Counted from the stretch's first letter, positions 10,789-22,408 are shown. The stretch is DNA of 64,000 nt from Mycolicibacter sp. MU0083 (GCF_963378075.1 NZ_OY726394.1:1364001-1428000), one strand, 5' to 3'. Made by a program: numbers and translations. Notes: generated by a model from the sequence alone, not told the origin.

Positions 10789-13428
10789 GTGACTGACTCT
10801 CCCAACGCCGCCAACGCCGAACACCTGCCCAAGTCCTGGGAGCCGGGTGCGGTAGAGGACGCGATCTACCAGCGTTGGGTGGATGCGGGCTACTTCACCG
10901 CCGATCCGACCAGCGACAAGCCGGGCTACTCCATCGTGCTGCCCCCGCCCAACGTCACGGGCAGTCTGCACATGGGCCACGCGCTCGACCACACCCTGAT
11001 GGACGCGCTGACCCGTCGCAAGCGGATGCAGGGTTTCGAGGTGCTCTGGTTGCCGGGCATGGACCACGCCGGTATCGCGACCCAGAGTGTCGTGGAGCGC
11101 AGGCTGGCGGCTGAGGGGCAGTCCAAGGAAGAACTGGGTCGCGAGCGCTTCATCGAGCAGGTCTGGGACTGGAAGCGAGTCTCCGGCGGCACCATCGGCA
11201 CCCAGATGCGCCGGATCGGCGACGGGGTGGACTGGAGCCGGGAACGGTTCACCATGGACGAGGGCCTGTCCCGGGCGGTTCGGACCATCTTCAAACGGCT
11301 CTACGACGCCGGGCTGATCTACCAAGCCGAGCGGCTGGTCAACTGGTCGCCGGTGCTGGAGACCGCGATCAGTGACCTCGAGGTCAAATACGAGGACATC
11401 GAAGGCGAGCTGGTGTCTTTCCGGTACGGCTCGATGGACGACGACCAGCCCCACATCGTGGTGGCCACCACCCGGTTGGAGACCATGCTCGGTGACACCG
11501 CGATCGCGGTGCACCCCGACGACGACCGTTATCGCCATCTGGTGGGCAGCCGCCTGCCGCATCCCTTCACGGACCGCGAGATCCTGGTGGTGGCCGACGC
11601 CCACGTCGATCCGGAATTCGGCACCGGCGCGGTCAAGGTGACCCCCGCCCACGACCCCAACGACTTCGAGATCGGTCTGCGCCATCAGCTGGAGATGCCG
11701 ACGATCCTCGACGTCAAGGCCCGGATCACCGGTACCGGAACACAATTCGACGGCATGGATCGTTTCGAGGCTCGTGTCGCCGTGCGGGAGGCGCTGGCCG
11801 CCCAGGGCCGGATCGTCGCCGAGAAGCGACCGTATGTGCACAGTGTCGGCCATTCCGAACGCAGCGGCGAGGTCATCGAGCCCCGGCTGTCCATGCAGTG
11901 GTGGGTCAACGTCGAATCGCTGGCGAAGGCCGCCGGCGACGCGGTCCGCGACGGCGACACCGTCATCCATCCGAAGAGCCAGGAACCGCGCTGGTTCTCC
12001 TGGGTCGACGACATGCACGACTGGTGCATCTCCCGGCAACTGTGGTGGGGGCATCGCATTCCGATCTGGCACGGTCCCAACGGCGAGAAGGTCTGTGTCG
12101 GACCGGACGAGACTCCGCCGGCGGGCTGGGAACAGGATCCCGACGTGCTGGACACCTGGTTCTCCTCGGCGCTGTGGCCGTTCTCCACGATGGGCTGGCC
12201 CGACGCCACGCCCGAGCTGGCGAAGTTCTACCCGACGAGTGTTCTGGTGACGGGCTACGACATCCTGTTCTTCTGGGTGGCCCGGATGATGATGTTCGGC
12301 ACCTTCGTCGGCGGCGACGCCGCGCTGCCCGAGGGCAAGGTTCCGTTCCGCAACGTGTTCCTGCACGGCCTGATTCGTGACGAGCACGGCCGCAAGATGA
12401 GCAAGTCGCGCGGCAACGGCATCGATCCGCTGGACTGGGTGGAGACCTTCGGCGCCGATGCACTGCGGTTCACCCTGGCCCGCGGTGCCAGCCCCGGCAG
12501 CGACCTGTCGATCGGCGAAGACCATGCCCGCGCATCGCGCAATTTCGTCACCAAGCTGTTCAACGCCACCCGCTTCGCCCTGATCAACGGTGCGCGGCCG
12601 GCACCGCTGCCGCCGGTGCAGGAGTTGACCGACGCCGACCGATGGATTCTGGGCCGGTTGGAAGAGGTTCGTGCCGAAGTCGATTCGGCGTTCGAGACCT
12701 ACGAGTTCGGTCGGGCCTGCGAAGCGCTCTACCACTTCGCCTGGGACGAGTTCTGCGACTGGTACGTCGAATTGGCCAAGACTCAGCTGGGCCAGGGGCT
12801 CGAGAACACCACGGCGGTGTTGGCCGCGGTGCTCGACACGCTGCTGCGACTGTTGCACCCGGTGATCCCGTTCGTCACCGAAACGCTGTGGCGCGAGCTC
12901 ACCGGTGAGGAGTCCCTGGTGGTGGCCGACTGGCCCACGGAATCGGGAATCGCACTGGATCAGGTTGCTGCGCAACGGATCACCGATATGCAGAAACTGG
13001 TCACCGAGGTGCGCAGGTTCCGCAGCGATCAGGGCCTGCGGGACCGTCAGAAGGTCCCCGCACGGCTCAGCGGCATCGAGCAGGCCGAGCTGTCCACGCA
13101 GGTGCCGGCCGTGGCCTCGCAGGCGTGGCTGACCGAGCCCGGTGCGGGATTCACTCCGTCGGCCACCGTCGAGGTGCGACTTGCCCACGGCACCGTGGTC
13201 GTCGAGTTGGACACCTCGGGAACCGTCGACGTCGTCGCCGAACGCCGCCGTCTGGAGAAAGACCTGGCGGCGGCCCGCAAGGAACTCGAGGCGACAGCGG
13301 CCAAACTGGGCAACGAGGCGTTCCTGGCCAAGGCGCCCGACGCCGTCGTCGACAAGATTCGCGCTCGCCGGCAGTTGGCCGGCGACGAGGTGGAGCGGAT
13401 CACCGCGCGTCTCGCGGCACTGGCATGA
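10789..13428 (+). CDS. valS: Valyl-tRNA synthetase
   Basis: Class I aminoacyl-tRNA synthetase charging tRNA-Val. The 879-residue protein has the HIGH-type motif [15 protein letters not shown], an editing (CP1) domain with [17 protein letters not shown], the KMSKS loop in [15 protein letters not shown], an anticodon-binding domain, and the C-terminal coiled coil typical of ValS ([19 protein letters not shown] onward). The start is a GTG at 10789. The stop overlaps the folC start by four bases, as in M. tuberculosis. Confidence 0.98.
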   Translation: MTDSPNAANAEHLPKSWEPGAVEDAIYQRWVDAGYFTADPTSDKPGYSIVLPPPNVTGSLHMGHALDHTLMDALTRRKRMQGFEVLWLPGMDHAGIATQSVVERRLAAEGQSKEELGRERFIEQVWDWKRVSGGTIGTQMRRIGDGVDWSRERFTMDEGLSRAVRTIFKRLYDAGLIYQAERLVNWSPVLETAISDLEVKYEDIEGELVSFRYGSMDDDQPHIVVATTRLETMLGDTAIAVHPDDDRYRHLVGSRLPHPFTDREILVVADAHVDPEFGTGAVKVTPAHDPNDFEIGLRHQLEMPTILDVKARITGTGTQFDGMDRFEARVAVREALAAQGRIVAEKRPYVHSVGHSERSGEVIEPRLSMQWWVNVESLAKAAGDAVRDGDTVIHPKSQEPRWFSWVDDMHDWCISRQLWWGHRIPIWHGPNGEKVCVGPDETPPAGWEQDPDVLDTWFSSALWPFSTMGWPDATPELAKFYPTSVLVTGYDILFFWVARMMMFGTFVGGDAALPEGKVPFRNVFLHGLIRDEHGRKMSKSRGNGIDPLDWVETFGADALRFTLARGASPGSDLSIGEDHARASRNFVTKLFNATRFALINGARPAPLPPVQELTDADRWILGRLEEVRAEVDSAFETYEFGRACEALYHFAWDEFCDWYVELAKTQLGQGLENTTAVLAAVLDTLLRLLHPVIPFVTETLWRELTGEESLVVADWPTESGIALDQVAAQRITDMQKLVTEVRRFRSDQGLRDRQKVPARLSGIEQAELSTQVPAVASQAWLTEPGAGFTPSATVEVRLAHGTVVVELDTSGTVDVVAERRRLEKDLAAARKELEATAAKLGNEAFLAKAPDAVVDKIRARRQLAGDEVERITARLAALA

Positions 13429-14840
13429 CCGATCGGTCACTCGGCCCGGCGGCGCCGACCCCGGACGAGATCGCGGCATTGCTCCAGGTCGAGCACCTGC
13501 TCGATCAACGGTGGGGCGAGACCAAGATCGAACCCAGTCTGACCCGGATCAACGCGCTACTGGAACTGCTCGGCTCGCCGCAGCGCAGCTATCCGTCGAT
13601 CCACGTCGCCGGCACCAACGGCAAGACCTCGGTGGTGCGGATGATCGATGCCCTGCTGACCGCGTTCTCCCGTCGCACCGGCCGGACCACCAGCCCGCAT
13701 CTGCAGTCGGCGGTCGAGCGCATCGCGGTCGACGGCGAGCCGATCAGCCCGGCCCGCTACGTGGAGACCTACATCGAGATCGAACCCTTCGTGCAGATGG
13801 TCGACGCGTCCTCACAGGCCGACGGCGGCCCGGCCATGAGCAAGTTCGAGGTGCTCACCGGCATGGCGTTCGCCGCGTTCGCCGATGCGCCGGTCGATGT
13901 CGCGGTCGTCGAGGTCGGTATGGGAGGGCGCTGGGATGCCACCAACGTCGTGACCGCCCCCGTCGCGGTCATCACCCCGATCGGCATCGACCACGTCGAC
14001 TACCTCGGTGCCGAGATCGCCGGGATAGCCGAGGAGAAGGCCGGGATCATCCACCGCTCGACCGACGAGTCGGTCGACACCGTGGCGGTGATCGGCCGGC
14101 AGTCGCCCGAGGTGATGGAAGTGTTGCTGGCGCAGTCCATTCGGGCCGACGCGGCGGTTGCGCGGGAGAACTCCGAATTCGCCGTACGCAGTAGGCAACT
14201 CGCGATCGGCGGGCAGGTGCTCGAGCTGCAGGGCCTGGGCGGGGTGTATTCGGACATCTTCTTGCCGCTGCACGGCGAACACCAGGCCCACAACGCCGTG
14301 CTGGCGCTGGCGGCGGTGGAGGCGTTCTTCGGTGCCGGCGCCGAGCGTCAACTCGATGTCGAGACCGTACGGGCGGGTTTCGCCGCGGTGCGCAGTCCCG
14401 GACGGTTGGAGCGGATGCGTAGCTCGCCCACCGTATTCATCGATGCCGCGCACAACCCGGCCGGTGCCGCCGTACTCGCCGAGGCACTGGCTGACGATTT
14501 CGACTTCACCCACCTGATCGGCGTCGTCAGCGTGCTGGGGGACAAGGACGTCGACGGGATCCTCACGGCACTCGAGCCGGCGTTCGACCGAATCGTGGTC
14601 ACCCACAACGGATCCCCGCGGGCGCTGGACATCGAGACGCTGACGGTGGCCGCCGCGCGGGTGTTCGGCGACGATCGGGTGGTCACCACCGAGACCTTGG
14701 AAGATGCGATCGACGCCGCCACCGCACTGGTCGACGAGTTCGATGCCGGAGGCGAAGCCTCGGGCGCCGGGATCGTGATCACCGGCTCGGTGGTCACCGC
14801 CGGTGCGGCGCGCACACTGTTCGGGAAGGATCCGGCATGA
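13425..14840 (+). CDS. folC: Folylpolyglutamate synthase / dihydrofolate synthase
   Basis: Adds glutamate to dihydropteroate and extends folate polyglutamate tails. This Mur-ligase-fold enzyme has the ATP loop [14 protein letters not shown], followed by RTTSPHLQ, the metal-binding [13 protein letters not shown], the [14 protein letters not shown] block, and the C-terminal [12 protein letters not shown] set the start at the ATG overlapping the valS stop, giving 471 residues; the open frame before it is inside valS. The end overlaps the next gene by ATGA, so valS, folC and the membrane protein are translationally linked. Confidence 0.96.
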   Translation: MTDRSLGPAAPTPDEIAALLQVEHLLDQRWGETKIEPSLTRINALLELLGSPQRSYPSIHVAGTNGKTSVVRMIDALLTAFSRRTGRTTSPHLQSAVERIAVDGEPISPARYVETYIEIEPFVQMVDASSQADGGPAMSKFEVLTGMAFAAFADAPVDVAVVEVGMGGRWDATNVVTAPVAVITPIGIDHVDYLGAEIAGIAEEKAGIIHRSTDESVDTVAVIGRQSPEVMEVLLAQSIRADAAVARENSEFAVRSRQLAIGGQVLELQGLGGVYSDIFLPLHGEHQAHNAVLALAAVEAFFGAGAERQLDVETVRAGFAAVRSPGRLERMRSSPTVFIDAAHNPAGAAVLAEALADDFDFTHLIGVVSVLGDKDVDGILTALEPAFDRIVVTHNGSPRALDIETLTVAAARVFGDDRVVTTETLEDAIDAATALVDEFDAGGEASGAGIVITGSVVTAGAARTLFGKDPA

Positions 14841-15220
14841 CCGAACCTGACACTGGCACTGACACCGACGCCCCGGACCCGTGGCGGGGCTTTCGCGGCG
14901 TGATGGCTGCGACGTTGATCCTCGAATCGATCACGGTGCTGTTGGCGTTGCCGGTGGTCGGCGTGGTCGGCGGCGGGTTGACGCCGCTCTCGACGGGCTA
15001 TCTGCTGGGCTTTGCGCTGGTACTGCTGCTTTTCGCCGGAATCCAGGGCCGAAGCTGGGCGATCTGGGCCAACCTGGCGCTGCAACCGGTGCTGGTGGCC
15101 GGATTCCTGATCTACCCCGGTGTCGGGGTGATGGGCCTGGTGTTCACCGGGGTCTGGGCACTGATCGCCTATTTCCGTGCGGTGGTGTTGCGGCGGTCGG
15201 GTTCCGGGCCGGTACGCTAG
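14837..15220 (+). CDS. Small integral membrane protein, DUF4233 family (Rv2446c-like)
   Basis: A 127-residue protein of unknown function with a short acidic N-terminus ([12 protein letters not shown]) and about four hydrophobic segments covering residues ~18-115. Each segment is rich in leucine, valine and glycine. It is always found after folC in the mycobacterial genomes I recall and is translationally coupled to it here (ATGA). No catalytic motif is visible. Confidence 0.85.
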   Translation: MTEPDTGTDTDAPDPWRGFRGVMAATLILESITVLLALPVVGVVGGGLTPLSTGYLLGFALVLLLFAGIQGRSWAIWANLALQPVLVAGFLIYPGVGVMGLVFTGVWALIAYFRAVVLRRSGSGPVR

Positions 15221-15275
15221 CGCCCGTGCCGCTGGCGAGGATGCGGGCGGAGCGACGGATGAGGAGCGGCCCTGT

Positions 15276-15722
15276 ATGACTGAGCGGACTTTGGTACTGG
15301 TCAAGCCGGACGGCGTGAACCGTCGGTTGGTGGGCGAGATCATCAGCCGGATCGAGCGCAAGGGTCTGACGTTGGCGGCTCTGGAGCTGCGCCCGGTGCA
15401 GCAGGCGGTGGCCCGCCAGCACTACTCGGAGCACGAGGGCAAGGCCTTCTTCGCATCGCTGCTCGAGTTCATCACCTCCGGACCCGTCGTCGCCATGGTC
15501 GTCGAGGGGCCGCGTGCGATCGAGGCGTTCCGGCAGCTGGCCGGTGGCACCGACCCGGTGGCCAAGGCCACGCCGGGCACCATCCGCGGCGATTTCGGGC
15601 TGGAGACCCAGTTCAACCTCGTGCACGGCTCGGACTCGCCGGAGTCGGCCGAGCGTGAGATCGCGCTGTGGTTCCCGGACTTGAAGCCGTCGGCGCCGAC
15701 GTCTCCGATGACACTGGCCTGA
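15276..15722 (+). CDS. ndk: Nucleoside diphosphate kinase
   Basis: Balances NTP and dNTP pools by transferring phosphate via a phosphohistidine. The N-terminus [13 protein letters not shown] and the active-site [16 protein letters not shown] (with the catalytic histidine) are diagnostic. I chose the ATG at 15276, preceded by GAGGAG, giving 148 residues. That is about twelve longer than the M. tuberculosis enzyme, because of a C-terminal tail ([12 protein letters not shown]) past the conserved IALWFPDL. Confidence 0.97.
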   Translation: MTERTLVLVKPDGVNRRLVGEIISRIERKGLTLAALELRPVQQAVARQHYSEHEGKAFFASLLEFITSGPVVAMVVEGPRAIEAFRQLAGGTDPVAKATPGTIRGDFGLETQFNLVHGSDSPESAEREIALWFPDLKPSAPTSPMTLA

Positions 15723-16018
15723 CGTCGTAGTTAGCGCCTTTCGTCCGGCTCCTGTGGATTGTGTGGGATACTGACTAACGGGTGAACGTCACCGGATCGG
15801 TTTCCGACACCCGAATGAAGACTTCGGCGAGTGCGACGGTCGCGATACGTGATGCGGCGCCGATCGCCGGTTCTCATTCAGCCAGGCACCGAGTCGGTTC
15901 AACCCGAGCCCCTCGGAGCGAGACCACCACAAGCCCGGAGAAGTGAGCCGGGCTCATAACGAGAAGTCCTCGCGTGGCCGCGTCAGCACGACGCGCCCGG
16001 GGGCTTGAGGAGACGTAC
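15723..16018 (+). promoter_or_regulatory. Promoter and leader region of rne
   Basis: No gene is seen. A -10-like GATACT follows the ndk stop by about 45 bases, so a leader of up to ~240 nt is possible. Within it AGCCCGG (15932-15938) pairs with CCGGGCT (15948-15954) across a 9-nt loop. RNase E mRNAs are autoregulated through their leader in E. coli; whether that applies here is unknown. Confidence 0.35.
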
Positions 16019-18964
16019 GTGGTAGACCCCTCTCTATTCAAAGGCCCCGAACCGGACACATCGGCAACTCCGGTCGAGCAGGAAGAGCTGCCCGATCGAC
16101 TGCGGGTGCATTCGCTGGCCCGGGTGCTGGGCACCACCAGCAGGCGGGTTCTGGACGCCCTGATCGAGCTGGACGGGCGGACCCGCAGCGCGCACTCCAG
16201 CGTGGATCGCGGCGAGGCCGTGCGGGTCCGTGACCTGTTGGGCGCGGTCCAGGAGCCGGTAGCCGGCGGACTGTTCTCGGACTCCGCCGAGCCCGGGCCC
16301 TCCGGTGAACTCGACGGGGTACCCGACGAGCCCGAGTCCAGGCTGCTGCTGGAGACGGCACCCGAGCCGGTCGCCGCGCACGCGGACTACATGCCGCTGT
16401 TCGTGGCCCCGCAACCCGTCGCCTTCGAGCGAACGGTGACCCGCGACGTCGACACCGCCGACACCGACGATGACGACGACGCGGACCTCGGCGGATCGGA
16501 CACGGATTCCGACGACGACAGCGACAACGAGGACCGCCCCACCAACCGTCGTCGCCGCCGTGGCCGCCGTGGCCGCGGCCGAGGCCGCGGTTCGGACGGG
16601 ACGTCCAGCGAGGACACCGACGACGAGACCGCGGAGGACGAGGAAGACTCCGCCGCGGAAACGGACGAGTCCGGGGACACCGAGGAGGACGCCGGCGAGG
16701 ACGAGAACGGGTCGGGCGATGACGCCGGCAACCGTCGTCGTCGCCGTCGTCGTCGCCGCAAGGCCGGCGCGGGAGAGGACGAGGACGCTCCGGCCTCCGA
16801 TGATCCGCCCAACACCGTCGTGCACGAACGGACACCGCGGCCCAAGACCAGCCGGGCGGCCAAGAGCGGGGGCACCGGCGACGACGAGATCCAGGGCATC
16901 ACCGGCTCGACTCGGCTGGAAGCCAAGCGCCAGCGTCGCCGGGACGGGCGCGACGCCGGGCGCCGCCGTCCGCCGATTCTGAGCGAGGCCGAGTTCCTGG
17001 CCCGCCGCGAAGCCGTCCAACGTCGGATGGTCGTCCGCGACCGGGTTCGGACCGAGCCGCCGCACCAGGGCGCTCGTTACACCCAGATCGCCGTGCTCGA
17101 AGACGGCGTGATGGTCGAACACTTCGTGACCTCTGCCGCGTCGACCTCGCTGGTGGGCAACGTCTACCTGGGCATCGTGCAGAACGTGCTGCCGTCGATG
17201 GAGGCCGCCTTCGTCGACATCGGTCGCGGTCGCAACGGCGTGCTGTACGCCGGCGAGGTCAACTGGGAGGCCGCCGGGCTCGGCGGCGCCAACCGGAAGA
17301 TCGAGCAGGCGCTCAAGCCCGGCGACTACGTGGTGGTCCAGGTCAGCAAGGACCCGATCGGCCACAAGGGTGCCCGGCTGACCACCCAGGTCTCCCTGGC
17401 CGGCCGCTACCTGGTCTACGTACCGGGCGCGTCGTCGACCGGAATCAGCCGCAAGCTGCCCGACACCGAACGGCAGCGCCTGAAGGAGATCCTGCGCGAG
17501 GTGGTGCCCGCCGACGCGGGGGTGATCATCCGTACCGCGTCCGAGGGCGTCAAGGAAGAAGACATCCGCGCCGACGTGGAACGTCTGCAGGAACGCTGGA
17601 CCCAGATCGAGGCCACCGCCGTCGAGACCAAGGCGAAGGCCGCCGGAGCCGCTGTGGCGCTCTACGAAGAGCCCGACGTGCTGGTCAAGGTGATCCGGGA
17701 CCTGTTCAACGAGGACTTCTCCGAGTTGGTGGTCTCCGGTGACGATGCGTGGGCCACGATCAACGACTACGTGGGATCCGTAGCGCCCGAACTGATGCCG
17801 AAACTGACGCGTTACCAGGCGCCTGAAGGGCCCGACGGCCAGTCCGGGCCGGACGTGTTCGCCGTGCATCGCATCGATGAACAGCTAGCCAAGGCGCTGG
17901 ACCGCAAGGTCTGGCTGCCCTCGGGTGGAACTCTCGTCATCGACCGCACCGAGGCCATGACGGTCGTCGACGTCAACACCGGGAAGTTCACCGGATCCGG
18001 GGGCAACCTCGAGGAGACGGTTACCAAGAACAACCTGGAGGCCGCCGAGGAGATCGTGCGGCAGCTGCGACTGCGGGATATCGGCGGCATCATCGTCATC
18101 GACTTCATCGACATGGTGCTGGAGTCCAACCGGGATCTGGTGCTGCGCAGACTGACTGAGGCACTGGGCCGCGACCGCACCCGCCACCAGGTTTCGGAGG
18201 TGACGTCGCTGGGGTTGGTGCAGCTGACCCGCAAGCGATTGGGCACCGGGCTGATCGAGGCGTTCTCCACGTCGTGTCAGCACTGCGCCGGACGCGGCAT
18301 CGTGCTGCACTCCGACCCGGTCGATTCGGCGGCGCCGGGACGCAAACCCGAATCCGGCGGGTCAAGCGGAAGCCGCCGCGGCAAGCGTTCGAAGAAGCCC
18401 AAGGTCGATGAGCCGGCGGTGGCCAAGGTTCCGGTGCACACGCCGGGCGATCACCCGATGTTCAAGGCGATGGCTGCGGCCAGCGACCGGCACGACGAAT
18501 CGGATGAGGAGCTGGAGGCGGTGCCGGGAGCCGAGGAACTCTCGGTGGATCCGACGGCGGAGTCCGGGGGCGGCGCGGCCGCTGCCGACGCCGCGGTGGA
18601 CGCCCCGGACACCGGCGATGACGATCTGGCCGAAGGCGCCGGTGACGAAGATCTCGACGACGACGCCGACGACGTTGATGACGACGACGTTGATGACGAC
18701 GACAGCGACGACGACGATGCCGACGAGGGCGACGACGACGAGGGCGACGACGAAGTCGATCTCGACGACGATGACGACGAAGCTTTCGATGACGACCTGG
18801 ACGTCATCGATGCATCCGACGAGGCCGACGAGTCCGATGAGGACCAGGACTCCGACGATGCCGAGGAATCGGAAGACTCCGAGGAACCCGAAGTGCCGGT
18901 TGTGGTGGTCGAACGTCCGCGTCGGCGGCGTGCGGCAGCCCGACCTGCCGGGCCGCCGATCTAA
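16019..18964 (+). CDS. rne: Ribonuclease E/G
   Basis: Endoribonuclease central to mRNA turnover and rRNA processing. I chose the GTG at 16019 with GAGGAG upstream (981 residues); the frame is open from 15974. Domain order: a short helical N-terminal module (LPDRLRVHSLARVLGTTSRR); a low-complexity acidic linker with basic RGRGRGRG and RRRRRRR clusters; the S1 domain (from about QIAVLEDGVMVEHF); the catalytic core with the Mg-binding aspartate in MTVVDVNTGKF; the zinc-link CQHCAGRG; and a very acidic C-terminal tail of Asp runs closed by RPRRRRAAARP. The catalytic half sits in the middle with disordered arms on both sides, as in mycobacteria. Confidence 0.95.
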   Translation: MVDPSLFKGPEPDTSATPVEQEELPDRLRVHSLARVLGTTSRRVLDALIELDGRTRSAHSSVDRGEAVRVRDLLGAVQEPVAGGLFSDSAEPGPSGELDGVPDEPESRLLLETAPEPVAAHADYMPLFVAPQPVAFERTVTRDVDTADTDDDDDADLGGSDTDSDDDSDNEDRPTNRRRRRGRRGRGRGRGSDGTSSEDTDDETAEDEEDSAAETDESGDTEEDAGEDENGSGDDAGNRRRRRRRRRKAGAGEDEDAPASDDPPNTVVHERTPRPKTSRAAKSGGTGDDEIQGITGSTRLEAKRQRRRDGRDAGRRRPPILSEAEFLARREAVQRRMVVRDRVRTEPPHQGARYTQIAVLEDGVMVEHFVTSAASTSLVGNVYLGIVQNVLPSMEAAFVDIGRGRNGVLYAGEVNWEAAGLGGANRKIEQALKPGDYVVVQVSKDPIGHKGARLTTQVSLAGRYLVYVPGASSTGISRKLPDTERQRLKEILREVVPADAGVIIRTASEGVKEEDIRADVERLQERWTQIEATAVETKAKAAGAAVALYEEPDVLVKVIRDLFNEDFSELVVSGDDAWATINDYVGSVAPELMPKLTRYQAPEGPDGQSGPDVFAVHRIDEQLAKALDRKVWLPSGGTLVIDRTEAMTVVDVNTGKFTGSGGNLEETVTKNNLEAAEEIVRQLRLRDIGGIIVIDFIDMVLESNRDLVLRRLTEALGRDRTRHQVSEVTSLGLVQLTRKRLGTGLIEAFSTSCQHCAGRGIVLHSDPVDSAAPGRKPESGGSSGSRRGKRSKKPKVDEPAVAKVPVHTPGDHPMFKAMAAASDRHDESDEELEAVPGAEELSVDPTAESGGGAAAADAAVDAPDTGDDDLAEGAGDEDLDDDADDVDDDDVDDDDSDDDDADEGDDDEGDDEVDLDDDDDEAFDDDLDVIDASDEADESDEDQDSDDAEESEDSEEPEVPVVVVERPRRRRAAARPAGPPI

Positions 18965-18976
18965 GCCAGGGCCGGT

Positions 18977-19006
18977 TTGACCCCTTAGCCGCTGGTCACG
19001 TACCCT
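18977..19006 (+). promoter_or_regulatory. Candidate promoter of rplU-rpmA
   Basis: TTGACC (18977-18982) and TACCCT (19001-19006) are separated by 18 bp, a good SigA-type arrangement in the rne-rplU gap. The leader would be about 100 nt. Confidence 0.45.
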
Positions 19007-19116
19007 TGACCAGTTGTCGCCAGGCGGGAATAACCACAGCTCGGCGGACAGAACCCCAGACACCTGCGCAAGTCCCGATGGCGTGCGCGCCCGAGAAGCA
19101 GAGGTAGAGACCAACG

Positions 19117-19428
19117 ATGGCGACGTACGCAATCGTCAAAACCGGCGGCAAGCAGTACAAGGTGGCCGTAGGTGACGTGCTCAAGGTCGAGAAGATCGAG
19201 TCCGAGCCGGGCTCGTCGGTCTCGCTGCCGGTAGCGCTGGTGGTGGACGGTGCCACCGTCACCACCGACGCCGCCAAGCTGGCGAAGGTCGCGGTCACCG
19301 GCGAGGTGCTCGAGCACACCAAGGGCCCCAAGATCCGCATCCACAAGTTCAAGAACAAGACCGGCTACCACAAGCGGCAGGGTCACCGTCAGCCGTTGAC
19401 CGTGCTCAAGGTCACCGGAATCAAGTAG
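19117..19428 (+). CDS. rplU: 50S ribosomal protein L21
   Basis: A 103-residue large-subunit protein starting with the diagnostic [17 protein letters not shown] and ending with the basic [21 protein letters not shown] region that contacts 23S rRNA. It is followed 17 bases later by rpmA, the usual L21-L27 pair. The ATG has an AGAGG element upstream. Confidence 0.98.
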   Translation: MATYAIVKTGGKQYKVAVGDVLKVEKIESEPGSSVSLPVALVVDGATVTTDAAKLAKVAVTGEVLEHTKGPKIRIHKFKNKTGYHKRQGHRQPLTVLKVTGIK

Positions 19429-19445
19429 CAGCAGGAGGCAGCGAG

Positions 19446-19706
19446 ATGGCACACAAAAAGGGCGCTTCCAGCTCACGTAACGGGCGCGACTCAAACGCCC
19501 AGCGACTCGGCGTCAAGCGGTTCGGCGGCCAGGTCGTCAAGGCCGGCGAGATTTTGGTGCGGCAGCGGGGCACTCATTTCCATCCCGGCGTGAACGTCGG
19601 GCGCGGCGGTGACGACACCTTGTTTGCCACGGCACCCGGCTCGGTCGAGTTCGGTGTGAAGCGTGGCCGCAAGCTGATCAACATCGTGCCTGTCGCCCGC
19701 GACTAG
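19446..19706 (+). CDS. rpmA: 50S ribosomal protein L27
   Basis: An 86-residue protein whose N-terminal arm [15 protein letters not shown] reaches the peptidyl-transferase centre. [23 protein letters not shown] is the conserved core. AGGAGG stands seven bases before the ATG. There is no Firmicutes-type cleavable N-terminal extension. It forms an operon with rplU and probably obg. Confidence 0.98.
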   Translation: MAHKKGASSSRNGRDSNAQRLGVKRFGGQVVKAGEILVRQRGTHFHPGVNVGRGGDDTLFATAPGSVEFGVKRGRKLINIVPVARD

Positions 19707-19754
19707 TCGCCGGCGTAACTGGGCGCCACTCGGCGCCGGATAGGTAGTAACGCC

Positions 19755-21200
19755 ATGTCCCGGTTCGTCGACCGCGTCGTCATCCATGTGCGGGCCGGCG
19801 ACGGGGGCAATGGCTGCGCCTCGATTCACCGGGAGAAGTTCAAGCCGCTCGGCGGCCCGGACGGTGGAAACGGCGGCCGTGGCGGCAGCGTCGTGCTCGT
19901 CGTCGACCCGCAGGTGCACACCCTGCTGGACTTCCATTTCCGGCCGCACATCGCGGCCGCGTCCGGCAAACAGGGCCAGGGCAGCAACAAGGACGGGGCC
20001 GCCGGCGCCGACCTGGAGATCAAGGTGCCCGACGGCACCGTGGTCCTCGACGAACACGGTCGGCTACTGGCAGACCTGGTCGGTACCGGAGCACGCTTCG
20101 AAGCCGCGGCCGGCGGTCGCGGCGGACTGGGCAACGCCGCTCTGGTCTCACGGGCCCGCAAGGCACCCGGTTTCGCGCTGCTCGGGGAGAAGGGCGAAAC
20201 CCGCGACCTCACCCTGGAACTCAAGACCGTCGCCGATGTGGGCCTGATCGGATTCCCGTCGGCGGGCAAATCCGCGCTGGTGTCGGTGATCTCGGCGGCC
20301 AAGCCGAAGATCGCCGATTACCCGTTCACCACGCTGGCGCCGAACCTGGGGGTGGTGTCGGCGGGCGAGAACACCTTCACCGCGGCCGACGTTCCCGGGC
20401 TTATTCCGGGGGCTTCGGCGGGACGCGGACTGGGGCTGGACTTCCTGCGGCACATCGAGCGCTGCGCGGTTCTGGTGCATGTGGTGGACTGTGCGACCGC
20501 AGAACCGGGGCGTGACCCGCTCTCCGACATCGAGGCGATCGAAGCCGAGCTGGCCGCCTATACGCCCACCATGCAAGGCGATTCGGCACTGGGTGACCTG
20601 GTGGACCGGCCACGGGCGGTGGTGCTCAACAAGATCGACGTGCCCGAGGCGCTGGAGATGGCCGAATTCGTTCGGGACGACATCGTGGCCGAGCGGGGCT
20701 GGCCGGTGTTCATGGTCTCCACGGTCAGCCGGGCCGGCCTGCGGCCGTTGACGTTCGCCCTCGCCGAGATGGTGTCGGCCTACCGTGCCGCGCAACCGGA
20801 ACCGGTGGCGCGCCGGCCGGTGATTCGCCCGATCCCCGCGCGGGAGACCGGCTTCAGTGTGGAGGCCGACGGTGCCGGTGGCTTCGTGGTGCGCGGCACC
20901 CGCCCGGAACGCTGGGTGCATCAGACCAATTTCGACAACGACGAGGCGGTCGGCTACCTGGGCGACCGGCTGGCACGGCTCGGCGTCGAAGACGAGTTGC
21001 TACGGCGCGGCGCCAAACCGGGCTGCGCGGTGACCATCGGGGACATGACGTTCGACTGGGAGCCGACCACCCCCGCCGGTGTCGACATCACGTTGTCGGG
21101 CCGGGGCACCGATACCAGGCTGGAGCGCACCGACCGGGTGGGTGCCGCGGAGCGCAAGGTCGCTCGTAAACAGCGTCGCGAGCACTCGGAAGATTCGTGA
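19755..21200 (+). CDS. obg: GTPase Obg/CgtA
   Basis: Essential ribosome-assembly and stress GTPase, 481 residues. The N-terminal glycine-rich Obg fold ([30 protein letters not shown]) is followed by the G domain with G1 [11 protein letters not shown]2 [14 protein letters not shown]3 [10 protein letters not shown] and G4 NKID. A C-terminal OCT domain (RPEDxx-type [22 protein letters not shown]) follows. The protein ends in a basic tail. The stop overlaps proB by four bases (GTGA). Confidence 0.97.
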   Translation: MSRFVDRVVIHVRAGDGGNGCASIHREKFKPLGGPDGGNGGRGGSVVLVVDPQVHTLLDFHFRPHIAAASGKQGQGSNKDGAAGADLEIKVPDGTVVLDEHGRLLADLVGTGARFEAAAGGRGGLGNAALVSRARKAPGFALLGEKGETRDLTLELKTVADVGLIGFPSAGKSALVSVISAAKPKIADYPFTTLAPNLGVVSAGENTFTAADVPGLIPGASAGRGLGLDFLRHIERCAVLVHVVDCATAEPGRDPLSDIEAIEAELAAYTPTMQGDSALGDLVDRPRAVVLNKIDVPEALEMAEFVRDDIVAERGWPVFMVSTVSRAGLRPLTFALAEMVSAYRAAQPEPVARRPVIRPIPARETGFSVEADGAGGFVVRGTRPERWVHQTNFDNDEAVGYLGDRLARLGVEDELLRRGAKPGCAVTIGDMTFDWEPTTPAGVDITLSGRGTDTRLERTDRVGAAERKVARKQRREHSEDS

Positions 21201-22309
21201 CCGCGCGGAAAACCGATGCCCGCGAAGCCGTCCGCTCCGCGCGCAGCATCGTGGTCAAGATCGGCACCACCGCGCTCACCACGGAGACGGGCATGTTCGA
21301 CGGGGCCCGCCTGGCCGGGCTGGTGGAGGCGATCGAGGCCCGGATGAAAGCCGGCTCGGACGTGGTGATCGTGTCCTCGGGCGCCATCGCCGCCGGGCTC
21401 GAGCCGCTCGGGCTGTCCAAGCGGCCGACGGATCTGGCCACCAAACAGGCCGCCGCGAGCGTGGGGCAGGTGGCGTTGGTGAACGCCTGGAGCGCGGCCT
21501 TCGGCCGGTTCGGGCGCACCGTCGGCCAGGTGCTGCTCACCGCGCAGGACGTCTCCTCGCGGGTGTCGCACACCAACGCGGCCCGCACGCTGGACCGACT
21601 GCGTGCATTGCACGCAGTGGCGATCGTCAACGAGAACGACACGGTGGCCACCAGCGAGATCCGGTTCGGCGACAACGACCGGCTCTCGGCGCTGGTGGCA
21701 CATCTGGTCGGTGCCGACGCGCTGGTGTTGCTCTCCGATATCGACGGACTGTACGACTCCGATCCCCGTAAGGGGCCCGCTCGGCTGGTGCCCGAAGTCA
21801 GTGGCCCCGACGATCTGGCCGACGTGGTGGCCAGCGAGGGGAGTCATCTGGGTACCGGCGGCATGGTCTCCAAGCTGTCGTCGGCACTGCTGGCCGCCGA
21901 CGCGGGGGTTCCGGTGCTGTTGGCGGCCGCCGCCGACGCCGCCGCTGCGCTGTCGGACGCCTCGGTGGGGACGGTCTTCGCGCCGCGGGCGCACCGGTTG
22001 TCGGCGCGCAAGTTCTGGGTGCGTCACGCCGCCGACGCGGCCGGCACGCTGACGCTGGATGCGGGTGCGGTCGAGGCGGTGCTGGTCGGCCGCCGCTCGC
22101 TGCTGCCCGCCGGTATCACCGCGGTAGCGGGCAGGTTCTACGGCGGTGACGTGGTGGAACTGTGCGGGCCGGACGGCGTCGCGGTGGCCCGCGGTGTCGT
22201 CGGTTACGACGCTGTGGAGCTCACCGCGATGATCGGCCACTCCACGGCGGAGTTGGCACCGGATGCCCGCCGGCCGGTGGTGCATGCCGACGACCTGGTC
22301 GCCGTGTAG
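21197..22309 (+). CDS. proB: Glutamate 5-kinase
   Basis: First step of proline synthesis: phosphorylates glutamate to gamma-glutamyl phosphate. The amino-acid-kinase domain has [48 protein letters not shown] and GTGGMVSKL. The C-terminal ~75 residues are a PUA domain ([23 protein letters not shown]). The GTG start overlaps the obg stop. proA, the next enzyme, is 11 kb away at 33427, as in M. tuberculosis, where they are also unlinked. Confidence 0.97.
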   Translation: MTARKTDAREAVRSARSIVVKIGTTALTTETGMFDGARLAGLVEAIEARMKAGSDVVIVSSGAIAAGLEPLGLSKRPTDLATKQAAASVGQVALVNAWSAAFGRFGRTVGQVLLTAQDVSSRVSHTNAARTLDRLRALHAVAIVNENDTVATSEIRFGDNDRLSALVAHLVGADALVLLSDIDGLYDSDPRKGPARLVPEVSGPDDLADVVASEGSHLGTGGMVSKLSSALLAADAGVPVLLAAAADAAAALSDASVGTVFAPRAHRLSARKFWVRHAADAAGTLTLDAGAVEAVLVGRRSLLPAGITAVAGRFYGGDVVELCGPDGVAVARGVVGYDAVELTAMIGHSTAELAPDARRPVVHADDLVAV

Positions 22310-22327
22310 CCCCGTTCCGGCGAGGGT

Positions 22328-22349
22328 GCGTGTCTGCTCGGCGACACGC
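22328..22349 (+). terminator. Hairpin after proB
   Basis: GCGTGTC (22328-22334) pairs with GACACGC (22343-22349) over an 8-nt loop, 19 bases after the proB stop. There is no T-run; the call rests on position only. Confidence 0.35.
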
Positions 22350-22408
22350 CGGTCGGGGCGTACAACCATGCACGCTCGGTTATCGTCGACGGTGATCGAG
22401 GGGCATGG

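Noticed and set aside
13125..13424. N-terminal extension of folC by 100 codons
   Set aside because: This stretch is inside valS in another frame, is unconserved and Arg-rich; the ATG overlapping the valS stop gives the normal FolC N-terminus.
10495..13479. 994-codon minus-strand open frame opposite valS
   Set aside because: The sequence is a mirror of valS codon structure, rich in His, Arg and Gln with no domain; valS is certain on the plus strand.
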